A DNA stretch of 64,000 nucleotides. Source: SR-FBR-E99 sp963732365. GTDB taxonomy: Bacteria; Bacteroidota; Bacteroidia; Bacteroidales; VadinHA17. Below, one piece after another: positions 8,793 through 16,998 of this stretch (its first letter is position 1; each line of letters begins with the position of its first letter). The notes under the pieces are model-generated. The model did no database searches and had not been told where the DNA came from. It saw only the letters and a list, made by a program, of their open reading frames with translations. The DNA is taken from contig CAVSZC010000005.1 of assembly GCA_963732365.1 (NCBI GenBank), positions 1,054,001 to 1,118,000 of the forward strand, in the 5' to 3' direction. Both the position numbers and the translations under genes were made by a program.

Positions 8793-11700
8793 AAATTGTC
8801 ATTTTTTAATATTCCACGTTTCCTGAGAGAGCTGTAAACGATAGGAACGATGTATATATTCAACAGGGTCGATGTTATCAATCCGCCCAGGATTACCTTT
8901 GCCATTGGACTCTGAATCTCGTTTCCCGCAAGGTTCCCCCTCAGAGCCAGTGGAATGAGCGCGAGAGCAGCCGTCAGGGCAGTCATTAAAATTGGATTAA
9001 GTCTGTCTGCCGAGCCTCTGGTAATTGTATCCATCAGCGATACTCCGTTCTCCTGCAGGTGCTGATAATGCGAAACAAGTAAAATGCCGTTTCGGGTGGC
9101 TATTCCGAAAAGCGTTATGAATCCGATGATAGCGGGGATGCTCAGAATACCAGAAGTGAAATATATGGCAAACACGCCTCCAATCAGAGCTAGCGGAAGG
9201 TTAAGCAGTATAATGCCCGCCAGCCTGAAGTTTTTAAACTCCTGGAACAACAGCAAAAATATGATCAATAATGCTATCAGTGAAGTAAGCATCAGGGTTT
9301 GCGATGCTTTGGCCTCGCTCTCAAACTGACCGCCATACTCAATCCTGTACCCTTCAGGCAAAGAAATTGTTTCATTAATGTTTTTCTGAATCTCCTGCAC
9401 AGCGCCCCGCAAATCACGACCGGCAACATTTGCAGAGATTACAACTTTTCGCTGAACATTTTCACGGCTGATTGAGCTGGGTCCGGAGACTGATACTATA
9501 TCTGCCACCTGTTCAAGCGGAACTTTTTTCCCGTCGTGAGTATCTATGAGCGCCGAGCGTATTCCTTCAATAGTTTCTGTGTGGTCCCTGTCGAGTTTCA
9601 GTACGAGGTCGAAACTGCGTTGCCCTTCATAAATTTCGGATAATTTTTCTCCGCCAAATGCAACATCGATAAAATCGTTGAATTCCTCTATTGTAATGCC
9701 GTACTGAGCCATCATATCCCTGTTTGCCCTTATCTGAATCTGCGGAATCTCGATCTGCTGGTCAACATTAACATCAACCAGGCCTTCGATGTCGACTATT
9801 GAACTTTTAATCTCGTTACCTATAGTGTACATTTTAGCAAGGTCTGTTCCAAATAGTTTTATGGCAATATTCGCTCTTGTTCCTGAGAGCATGTGGTCTA
9901 TGCGATGACCGAGTGGCTGACCAACAGTGAATGCAATCGCGGGGATACGCGACAGTGTATTGCGTACATCTGCCAGGAATTCATCCCGGCTGCGGTCAGA
10001 AAGACTGAAGTTAACATCTATTTCGGCGCTGTTGGTAGTCTGGGAATGTTCATCCAGTTCCCCGCGACCTGTCCTTCGTGCCGTGCTTGATATTTCCTTA
10101 ATGGATAATAACTCCGATTCCACAATATTTCCCAGCCTGTTGCTCTCTTCAAGTGATGTCCCCGGTTTTGTTATTACGGAAAGTGTCAGTGATCCCTCGT
10201 TAAACTCAGGCAGGAAACTGCGTCCCATTGTAAACATTGCAATTACTGAGACAAAAAACAATCCCATTGTTGAGAACACAATTGTTTTTTTGTGTTTCAG
10301 CGACCAGACGAGCGATTTTTCATAATTATGCGCAAGATTGCGAGCCAGCCACTTCTCCTTCTCGTTCTTCGCCAGGTATTTTTCATTTGACAACAGCATC
10401 TTGGATAGCAAGGGGGTGAGGGTCATTGCGACTATGAGTGAAACAAAAAGGGATACGATGAATGATATTCCCAATGGCTTCAGCATTCTTCCTTCCATTC
10501 CGGAAAGAAAAAACAGCGGGATAAAAGCAACTATGATGATCATTGTTGCATTGAGTATAGAAGCCCGTATTTCCTTCGATGCCTCGAACACTACCGTAAA
10601 TGATGTCTGACGCTGCTCTGCCGGCTTCTGTCTGTTCTGCCGCAGGCGCTTGTAAACGTTCTCTACGTCAATTATTGCATCGTCAACCAGGGCCCCGATG
10701 GCAATGGCCATTCCGCCCAGGCTCATGGTATTGATGTTTAATCCGAGTATTTTCAGGACGATAATGGCACCAAGCAGGGATAAGGGTATGGCGAGAAGTG
10801 AAATTATAGTGGTTCTGAAGCTGCCCAGAAAGATGAACAGTATTATAACCACGAAAATTCCACCTTCCAGCAATGCCATTTGCACATTGCTGACAGAGGT
10901 TTCAATGAAGTCTGCCTGACGGAATATTTTTGTGTCCAGCCTTACATCCGGAGGCATTGTCTTCTGCAAAGTATTCAGGTTAGCCTCAATTCTCCGTGTT
11001 ACATCAAGTGTGTTTGTATTTGGTTGCTTGGAGACGGAAATTATTACAGCCGGACTGGCATTTTCTGAAGCATAGCCCATCTTGACACCGCTGCCGATCT
11101 TCACCTCAGCAACATCATTTATTCGGACGGGTTTACCGTTGACGGACTTGACGTAAGAACTTCCCAGCAGCTCCAGGTCTGAAGTTCTTGCAATGCCTCT
11201 GACAACAAACTCATTCCCATATTGCCTCACCACTCCGCCGGTCGAGTTTTTGCTCATCCCTTTACAGACATCCGCAAGCTCGGCCAATGAAACATTATAA
11301 TAGTTCATTTTATACGGATTGGCCAGTACCTGATATTGTTTGTAGTCGCCTCCGATGATTGTTACCTGCGAGACACCGCCTGTAGCCAGCAGCAGCGGTT
11401 TGATATTCCATTCTGCAATGGTTCTGAGATCCATCAGACTCGTACTGTCAGCCTGTATTCCGATAAAAAATATTTCACCCATCACGCTTGACTGAGGCGC
11501 CAGTACAGGCTGTCCAACACCCAGTGGCATCTGAGAGGACACTGTTATCAGTTTTTCGCTTACTATCTGCCGGGCTTTGAAAATATCCGTGCCCCAGTCA
11601 AATTCTACCCAGACAAATGAAAAACCCTGGGCTGAGGAAGAGCGTACCCTGCGCACGCCAGTTGCCCCGTTCACCGAAGTCTCGATGGGAAAGGTAACCA

Positions 11701-11890
11701 TTCGTTCGACCTCCTCTGAAGCCATGCCGTGGGCATCTGTCATCACCACCACGGTGGGAGCAGTGAGGTCAGGAAAAACATCCACGTCCATATTTACTGC
11801 AGTGGTCACACCGAAAACCACTAACACCACCGAACACAGTATTATAAAATACTTGTTGTTCAGGGAAAACTTAATAATATTATTAATCAT
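8789..11890 (-). CDS. CusA/CzcA-type RND efflux pump
   Basis: A heavy-metal efflux RND pump of about 1033 residues with twelve predicted helices and two large periplasmic loops. The opening (MDVDVFPDLTAPTVVVMTDA) and the helix-4 motif GGMAIAIGALVDDAIIDVENV are typical of the HME subfamily that exports Cu/Ag or Co/Zn/Cd. The ATG at 11890 (MINNIIKFSLNN) is chosen because it matches the usual family N-terminus; a TTG at 11908 overlapping the adaptor stop would add six residues. It lies between the adaptor and the TolC gene. The metal cannot be told from the sequence. Confidence 0.9.
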   Translation of the reverse strand: MINNIIKFSLNNKYFIILCSVVLVVFGVTTAVNMDVDVFPDLTAPTVVVMTDAHGMASEEVERMVTFPIETSVNGATGVRRVRSSSAQGFSFVWVEFDWGTDIFKARQIVSEKLITVSSQMPLGVGQPVLAPQSSVMGEIFFIGIQADSTSLMDLRTIAEWNIKPLLLATGGVSQVTIIGGDYKQYQVLANPYKMNYYNVSLAELADVCKGMSKNSTGGVVRQYGNEFVVRGIARTSDLELLGSSYVKSVNGKPVRINDVAEVKIGSGVKMGYASENASPAVIISVSKQPNTNTLDVTRRIEANLNTLQKTMPPDVRLDTKIFRQADFIETSVSNVQMALLEGGIFVVIILFIFLGSFRTTIISLLAIPLSLLGAIIVLKILGLNINTMSLGGMAIAIGALVDDAIIDVENVYKRLRQNRQKPAEQRQTSFTVVFEASKEIRASILNATMIIIVAFIPLFFLSGMEGRMLKPLGISFIVSLFVSLIVAMTLTPLLSKMLLSNEKYLAKNEKEKWLARNLAHNYEKSLVWSLKHKKTIVFSTMGLFFVSVIAMFTMGRSFLPEFNEGSLTLSVITKPGTSLEESNRLGNIVESELLSIKEISSTARRTGRGELDEHSQTTNSAEIDVNFSLSDRSRDEFLADVRNTLSRIPAIAFTVGQPLGHRIDHMLSGTRANIAIKLFGTDLAKMYTIGNEIKSSIVDIEGLVDVNVDQQIEIPQIQIRANRDMMAQYGITIEEFNDFIDVAFGGEKLSEIYEGQRSFDLVLKLDRDHTETIEGIRSALIDTHDGKKVPLEQVADIVSVSGPSSISRENVQRKVVISANVAGRDLRGAVQEIQKNINETISLPEGYRIEYGGQFESEAKASQTLMLTSLIALLIIFLLLFQEFKNFRLAGIILLNLPLALIGGVFAIYFTSGILSIPAIIGFITLFGIATRNGILLVSHYQHLQENGVSLMDTITRGSADRLNPILMTALTAALALIPLALRGNLAGNEIQSPMAKVILGGLITSTLLNIYIVPIVYSSLRKRGILKNDNL

Positions 11891-11904
11891 GATTTTCCGG
11901 ATTA

Positions 11905-13407
11905 TCAATGAACATGCCCTGAGTGTGCATCCAGTGTGCCGGTCGCCTGAGCAAGCCTGATCAGTATTGCTCCTTTTGTTACGACACGCTCATCTGCTGT
12001 TATGCCCTGAACAATTTCGGTTTTGATGCCATCAGTGGCGCCGGTTTTTATTTCCCGCTTTTCAAACAACTCAGGAGTGATCTGCACAAACAGGAAATAG
12101 TTGCCCTGCTCTTCAATGATGGCACTGTTTGGTAAAGTAAGCGCCTCTGAGTTCGTTACTGTCATCAGATATAACTCTACAAAACTGCCCGGAACAAAGC
12201 TGCCGTTATTGCTTATCTGGAGAGTGACAGGTATTAAATAACTGTCATCGGTAGCCGACTTGCCAAAAGACAATACCTTACCGTTCAATTCTTCAAGCGA
12301 GTATGTCTTTCCTTCACCGGTATTTCTGATAGTGGCAGTTGAAATAGTTTCGAGATAAGGGGCCCATTTCTGTTGAACTTCAGCCCGAAGAACAAGAGTT
12401 CTGTTTTGTGAAACCGTTACAAGGGGCTGACCAACCTCAACATATTGCCCGTTTGTTACAAACAGCTTCTTGATGAAACCTGTCATAGGACTTGTTACAG
12501 ACTGTCCTGAAGCGTTAAAATTCTCTCTGAGGTTATCATATACAGATTTGGTGTTTTCATACTGATTTCTGGCTTGCAGCAATTCTTTCTCTGACACTAT
12601 TTTGTCTTCAGCCAGCACTGTTGCTCTGTCATAATCCGCCTTTGCCTTCTCATAATTGTTCTTTGCTTCAGAGTAGCGAACAGCTGAGTTATTATCAGCA
12701 AGCCCGCTGCCGGTAATCGTAAACAAGCCCTGACTGTTTGTTACGCCATTACCTTCCAAAATGCTGCTTCCGGTCATCGAAACGATACCGGTAGCTTTTG
12801 CTGTTACCAGGATTTCGTCAGCCTGGGCCGACCGAACCTGTGCAGTTGTTTTTATTACATGGCCGAATGGTTCCCTGGCGGGTTTATCAGTCGAGAATTC
12901 TATTTTCCAGGATTGCTCTTTTGTAAAAACGACTGTATTGGTTTTTGACAATGCTGTCTTCCCGGCCGCTTCGGCTGCTTCCTGGAGAGAGCCGAATACC
13001 GTAATTTCCGGTACAGTTATTTTTAAATCGCCCTTTTCAGTTGAAATGACATATTCGAGAGTGCCCCTGCCAGGTACCCGAGGCTGTATGTCAAAACTAT
13101 ATATTCCCTTTCTGACAGGGCTGTCAATGGTCTGTTCAGTTGTTTGACCGTCAACAGTAATTTTCAATGTAACCGAGCCTTTCTCCAGAGCAGTAAAATC
13201 AGGCAGGTTGGATAAATGCGACAGAATATTTGCTGTGTCCCCGACAACAAAAGGGTCAGCTTCGGCAAAGAGTTCAAACTCATTGCTGTAGGTAGTATAT
13301 TGAAACTTTATTTCTTCCTTCTCAGACAGATCGGCAGTTTCGTGATTATGGTTGCACCCTGCCAGAATAAAAGCTATTGTTGCCCCTAATATTATCTTAA
13401 AATACAT
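11905..13407 (-). CDS. RND efflux periplasmic adaptor lipoprotein (CusB-like)
   Basis: The start at 13407 gives a lipoprotein signal ending LAGC, followed directly by HNHETAD; an upstream GTG at 13455 would bury the signal. An N-terminal region of about 130 residues looks like an added beta-domain. It is followed by the adaptor core: a coiled-coil hairpin (about residues 250-310), a barrel-sandwich half motif (SPMTGFIKKLFVTNGQYVEVGQPL) and a membrane-proximal domain. The C-terminus ends HSGHVH, so metal-binding His residues sit at both ends. It links the RND pump to the TolC channel. Confidence 0.88.
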   Translation of the reverse strand: MYFKIILGATIAFILAGCNHNHETADLSEKEEIKFQYTTYSNEFELFAEADPFVVGDTANILSHLSNLPDFTALEKGSVTLKITVDGQTTEQTIDSPVRKGIYSFDIQPRVPGRGTLEYVISTEKGDLKITVPEITVFGSLQEAAEAAGKTALSKTNTVVFTKEQSWKIEFSTDKPAREPFGHVIKTTAQVRSAQADEILVTAKATGIVSMTGSSILEGNGVTNSQGLFTITGSGLADNNSAVRYSEAKNNYEKAKADYDRATVLAEDKIVSEKELLQARNQYENTKSVYDNLRENFNASGQSVTSPMTGFIKKLFVTNGQYVEVGQPLVTVSQNRTLVLRAEVQQKWAPYLETISTATIRNTGEGKTYSLEELNGKVLSFGKSATDDSYLIPVTLQISNNGSFVPGSFVELYLMTVTNSEALTLPNSAIIEEQGNYFLFVQITPELFEKREIKTGATDGIKTEIVQGITADERVVTKGAILIRLAQATGTLDAHSGHVH

Positions 13408-13505
13408 TGCGATGTCATTTAAATATTTAGTAATGAAAGAGATAAATAACTGCACTTTAACATCATTGCCTGATGCAAATACAGCGATAATGGGAAACTA
13501 AAAAC

Positions 13506-13940
13506 TTAAACGACAGGCGGGGCACGCAATCCAAGCGATGTGGATGCGTAAAGGGTATATGATGAATCTATTTTAAGCGCATTAATAAAGCGCCGGGCAA
13601 CAGGAACAAACGCTTTTTCTCCAGTAACCGGCAAGCCATAAAGAAAAGCATAATAATTATGCAGGTAATTGTACCCTGTGGTGAATTTAATTTCCTGATT
13701 CCATTCATTGGACGGAACTGGTATAAGCTCCTTTAAAATACAGTTATCCGGGTTATTTTCACCATCGTGATGATGCGATGTTCCCTCAGCACCTTGTTCG
13801 TCTGAATCATGGACGCCAATGCAGTGCGATTGTACCAGGCAAACCTGTTTGCCGTGATGATGGTGGGGAACAACAGCATGAGCCAATAGAAGTATGTTGG
13901 CTATCAGAATGAAAAAGAATGCTGCTGTTTTCCTGATCAT
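13506..13940 (-). CDS. His-rich secreted protein leading the metal-efflux operon
   Basis: A 144-residue protein with a signal peptide or membrane anchor (residues 1-22) followed by VVPHHHHGKQVC. A second His cluster (SHHHDGEN) and several Cys follow. Proteins of this layout often precede Cus/Czc operons in Bacteroidota. The His/Cys clusters suggest metal binding in the periplasm, as a sensor or scavenger, but no function is known for certain. It is the first gene of the minus-strand efflux operon, 98 nt before the adaptor. Confidence 0.7.
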   Translation of the reverse strand: MIRKTAAFFFILIANILLLAHAVVPHHHHGKQVCLVQSHCIGVHDSDEQGAEGTSHHHDGENNPDNCILKELIPVPSNEWNQEIKFTTGYNYLHNYYAFLYGLPVTGEKAFVPVARRFINALKIDSSYTLYASTSLGLRAPPVV

Positions 13941-14342
13941 CTCCTGGTTAATTCAATGCAATATTAACGAAAAAGATGATCTATTGTTCGGCTCATTGTA
14001 AATCCATAACATACTTATCTGAGACATTTCTGATGCCATTTAAGGAACGTAGCCCTCCGAAATAACAAGCCCTCCTTCGTCCCGGTTTCCCGGGACTTCG
14101 GACTGCGTCCGACGAAGCGGACTTCGTCCGACAAAGTCGGAGGGCGAAGTCGGTGTGAGAAGCTATGCATTAATTTATATGGCTTATTATCAATGCCATA
14201 TGTTTTTTCAGTTTATCTCTGTATTTAACCTTATAGATACTCCGATATTTGATATGAGGCCCCCTAATTAGATACAAATGGACATGATTTATAAGAATGT
14301 CCAGATATATTCTAGTATTGGACATTCGTTACAGGCAGATTA
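13941..14342. other. Intergenic region with structured repeat
   Basis: No supported gene. The first part is the upstream region of the efflux operon. The middle carries the repeat listed at 14069-14145, and the rest is plain AT-rich DNA. Confidence 0.6.
14069..14145. repeat. Nested extragenic palindrome
   Basis: Outer arms GCCCTCC and GGAGGGC enclose a perfect hairpin GTCCCGG-TTTC-CCGGGAC (14079-14096) and a run of near-palindromic TCCGACGAAG/CTTCGTCCGA units. It is GC-rich against its surroundings, as expected of a REP-like mobile extragenic repeat rather than a coding feature. Confidence 0.6.
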
Positions 14343-14840
14343 TCATTCTTCGGGATCCTCTTCAAAACCACGAAATGGGATATCATCATCTGGATCCTTG
14401 TCGAAAGGTCCGACGCCGGGTGGATTAAAAAGACCCCACCGGTCTATAATGTAATTCCATTTATCAAATCCTGCCACCCAGTCTATGAATAAAAATCGGT
14501 ATTCCTCAATAAGGTCTCTCACAATCTGAAAATAATCAACATATTCAAAACCAAACATATCGAGTGAATGCTGCTGGACCATAAGGTCGCGTGCTGCTTT
14601 ACGTATTATAGCTGCATTTTCCATTTTGAGGTCGTACAGTCCTGCTGCCTCAGCGCCAGCCACTTTCACAGTAAGCAGTGCTGCATCGGACAGCATACAG
14701 GCTTTAACGTAATTAAGGTGTTCATCATTCTCGGGGATCAGATCGGTAATTTTAATTACCATGTCGAGAATCTCTTTTCCTTTCTGGTAGATAGGAAGTT
14801 TTTCGGGCTGAACCTGGTCATCCTCTTCATCTGAATTCAT
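14343..14840 (-). CDS. Acidic helical protein of unknown function
   Basis: A 165-residue protein, mostly alpha-helical by eye, with acidic ends (NSDEEDD at the N-terminus, DPDDDIPFRGFEEDPEE at the C-terminus). The middle (MVIKITDLIP...AAGAEAAGLYDLKMENAAIIRKAA, in parts) looks like a four-helix bundle. No signal peptide, catalytic motif or family I recognise. It lies 69 nt downstream of the AbiE pair on the same strand but is probably host-encoded. Confidence 0.55.
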   Translation of the reverse strand: MNSDEEDDQVQPEKLPIYQKGKEILDMVIKITDLIPENDEHLNYVKACMLSDAALLTVKVAGAEAAGLYDLKMENAAIIRKAARDLMVQQHSLDMFGFEYVDYFQIVRDLIEEYRFLFIDWVAGFDKWNYIIDRWGLFNPPGVGPFDKDPDDDIPFRGFEEDPEE

Positions 14841-14909
14841 CTTTCATGCTTGTATTTAAGATCTTTAGACATAAACTAAGCTATATTAATAAATTGGATT
14901 CTAACCTCC

Positions 14910-15698
14910 TTATTGAATACTCTCTTCAAAAAAATCTTCAAATCTAAGTATACGTTTGCTGTTTTCCTGATTGAATAGCAGATGCTCAAAATCTTTGGTT
15001 TTGGTTTTCAGGTCAGTAATCTTGAGGCGCTTTTTAACTTCAGCCTTTAACTCAACCTCATTCTTAATGCCGATCCTCTTAGCAAGGAAGTCATAATCAG
15101 GCTTCGTTTGGCCCAGAAGAAACATCACATCGTAAAAATCACGACCCTTTCCTCTTTCCAGAAGGGCTGTCATTTTCATTGCACACAGAACAGCGTCAGC
15201 AGGTACAGGGAATGGAAAGTAAAAACCACAACCTTTGATATTTTTTATTTCTGGAGTGTATCTTACTCCCTGATCCTGAGCTTCTATTTTTATCAGGAAT
15301 CTTTCATCCCTGTGTCCCGAAAGTCCAAGATCAAACAATAACTCAGGAAAGTAAATATTTCTTCTGAATGCTGTCAGCTTCGAGCTATTTTTATCTCGGG
15401 ATTCTACTTTATATCCATTTCTTATAAGAAATTGCATGACATCATCGCTCATTTTCAGGAACTCCTCTTTGTTCATCTCTTTACAGTCAAAGTCCAGATC
15501 TTCTGAGAATCTGTCTATTCTCATTACCAGGCGAAGGTTTGTGCCTCCAATGAAAATGAGCTTACGGATGTATTGTGTCGTTGACAGATAGTCAAGAATT
15601 GACAACTGAATATATTCCTGCATCATGCTTTTACCAAGCAGTACGTTATTCCTGATTGGCTCAGGGAAATAGTTTTTTATTAAAATCAGGTCTACCAT
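14910..15698 (-). CDS. abiEii: AbiEii/AbiGii nucleotidyltransferase toxin
   Basis: A 262-residue nucleotidyltransferase toxin of the type IV toxin-antitoxin system AbiE. The signature is in FIGGTNLRLVMRIDRFSEDLDFD (about residues 50-72, in parts): the GGT/S loop, the Arg-x-SEDLDFD metal motif, then a later D and a KxxALLERGKGRDFYDVMFLL helix. AbiEii enzymes modify RNA (tRNA in related toxins) and cause growth arrest or phage abortive infection. It starts 8 nt after the AbiEi stop, in the canonical order. Length and motifs look intact. Confidence 0.88.
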   Translation of the reverse strand: MVDLILIKNYFPEPIRNNVLLGKSMMQEYIQLSILDYLSTTQYIRKLIFIGGTNLRLVMRIDRFSEDLDFDCKEMNKEEFLKMSDDVMQFLIRNGYKVESRDKNSSKLTAFRRNIYFPELLFDLGLSGHRDERFLIKIEAQDQGVRYTPEIKNIKGCGFYFPFPVPADAVLCAMKMTALLERGKGRDFYDVMFLLGQTKPDYDFLAKRIGIKNEVELKAEVKKRLKITDLKTKTKDFEHLLFNQENSKRILRFEDFFEESIQ

Positions 15699-15706
15699 AG
15701 TTCTTT

Positions 15707-16324
15707 CTAAAGGTTATGTACTGCTCTCAGCAACTTAATGCGATTGCTGAGTGCTTTGCTTCCAATTCGATCAGAGAATTCCGTTAATCTTTCTACATTA
15801 AATTCTATCTCCATATAAGATTCATCGAGACGCAGCTCTTCCAGTTCATGTTCCGTATTATAAAATGGATATAAATAGAGCAAGTCTATTAATGCCTTTT
15901 CCGGTGTAGCAAACATTATTCGTCTGCCATCTTTCATCTCCTTCAGATCATATCCGAACATCATGTCAGGTTTGATGTTTTTATATGAAAACTCACCGAA
16001 ATCGTTGCTGAATCTTGCTGTCTTCAAAGTTGTTACACTGGTTATCTGAGGTACTGCCTCGGGGATAATCCCGTAAAATGATAAAGCCGTATATAAAGTT
16101 ATGTAAGATGGTTTGTATATTTTGTTAGCGAAGTAAAGAATAAACTCTTTAGACTCCCTGTATTCAGGGAAGGCATAGTAACCCTGGCGAAGCCGGACGA
16201 GGTATCCCTTCCTTACCCAGCGTCCCAGATTATTCCTTTCAAACTCAGGATATGAAGCATATACCTGGTTTGTGGTAAAACATGCGAGGGATTGAAACCT
16301 GCCTTTGAATTCAAGGAAATTCAT
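15707..16324 (-). CDS. abiEi: AbiEi antitoxin / transcriptional regulator
   Basis: A 205-residue protein with an N-terminal winged-helix (FTTNQVYASYPEFERNNLGRWVRKGYLVRLRQGYYAF, in parts). The following domain carries YITLYTALSFYGIIPE and FATPEKALIDLLYL, the standard AbiEi_1-type antitoxin segments. It should repress the pair's promoter and counter AbiEii. The ATG at 16324 begins MNFLEFKGRF. Confidence 0.88.
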   Translation of the reverse strand: MNFLEFKGRFQSLACFTTNQVYASYPEFERNNLGRWVRKGYLVRLRQGYYAFPEYRESKEFILYFANKIYKPSYITLYTALSFYGIIPEAVPQITSVTTLKTARFSNDFGEFSYKNIKPDMMFGYDLKEMKDGRRIMFATPEKALIDLLYLYPFYNTEHELEELRLDESYMEIEFNVERLTEFSDRIGSKALSNRIKLLRAVHNL

Positions 16325-16523
16325 TTCATTTCTATTATGCTACAAATATAGTGCATTACAGAAACAAAAACAAAACCTGTGCACTTTTCTCACTTCCCGC
16401 CTCCAAAGTTTAAATGGATCATTAGCGAATGGTCTCCTTTGTTGAAACCTAAAAGAGATTTTTGTGCTATTAATGAAAATGGCCTAGTAAATATTTGATT
16501 TACAAGGGAATTTGATTTAATAA

Positions 16524-16664
16524 GTCGGATTGAGAAGATTGCCGCAAAGCCTGTGCTTTGCGGCGGACTTCCATGGGGCCGGCTGAAAGAGAAGGTGAGA
16601 AGATTGCCATCTCACCTTCGCAAACTCAGGTTCGATGGCGGACTTCCATGGGGCCGGCCGGAAG
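16524..16664. repeat. Tandem att-like/hairpin units outside the left island end
   Basis: Two units each begin TGAGAAGATTGCC (16531-16543 and 16596-16608), contain a different hairpin, and end with a shared 22-bp block (16562-16583 and 16637-16658). The first hairpin is GCCGCAAAGC/GCTTTGCGGC. Unit 1 is preceded by GTCGGATTGAGAAGA, a 13/15 match to the island att core. No gene is supported from 16325 to 16998. Confidence 0.6.
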
Positions 16665-16788
16665 AGAAAAAGCCTGTCGTTCGCTTCGCTCACTTCGGGC
16701 TTCATTTTTTCTCTTGCTTATGAAAGCAGGCTTTCATCGCACAGAAAAAATAAAGCCCGCCGCTTTCAGCGGACAGGCTTTTTCTCTT
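16662..16788. repeat. 127-bp nested inverted repeat
   Basis: A perfect 17-bp outer inverted repeat (16662-16678 and 16772-16788, AAGAGAAAAAGCCTGTC and its complement) encloses a 16/17-bp inner pair (16696-16712 and 16743-16759) and a central palindrome TGAAAGC-AG-GCTTTCA (16721-16736). It could extrude as a cruciform and ends exactly at the att core. Confidence 0.8.
16743..16785 (-). terminator. Native tRNA-Pro terminator, now displaced
   Basis: On the minus strand AAAGCC-rich arms close a hairpin (16752-16781) followed by TTATTTTTTCT. With the island removed it would start within 10 nt of the tRNA-Pro 3' end, so it was probably the original terminator of that tRNA gene. Confidence 0.65.
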
Positions 16789-16803
16789 GTCGGGGTGAGA
16801 AGA
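16789..16803. other. attL core of the genomic island
   Basis: GTCGGGGTGAGAAGA is identical to 58312-58326, which covers the 3' end of tRNA-Pro. Bases on either side differ, so the repeat is exactly 15 bp. This marks the left island boundary. Confidence 0.88.
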
Positions 16804-16919
16804 TGAGCAGCATAACTATGTATGTAATTGTATATCAATTCATTATATATGTATATTAGTCTGATATATATAGAACATGTATATAATTTATTATCAACAT
16901 GTTAAATCTATTTTTACTA

Positions 16920-16957
16920 GTGATAAAATAGTGATAAAGTGATAAAATGGTGATAAA
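16920..16957. repeat. Candidate integrase arm-type sites, left end
   Basis: Four direct copies of GTGATAAA start at 16920, 16931, 16939 and 16950, just upstream of the integrase gene. A pair with the same 11-nt spacing lies inside the right island end (58259-58277). This fits arm-type binding sites of a tyrosine integrase; they could also affect integrase transcription. Confidence 0.6.
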
Positions 16958-16998
16958 TATTTTTGTAATATTGCAGTGTAATCATTCTTCACAGCTCC

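Noticed and set aside
16517..16859. Short coding frames between the AbiE pair and the integrase
   Set aside because: They lie wholly in palindromic repeats and the translations have no protein-like pattern.
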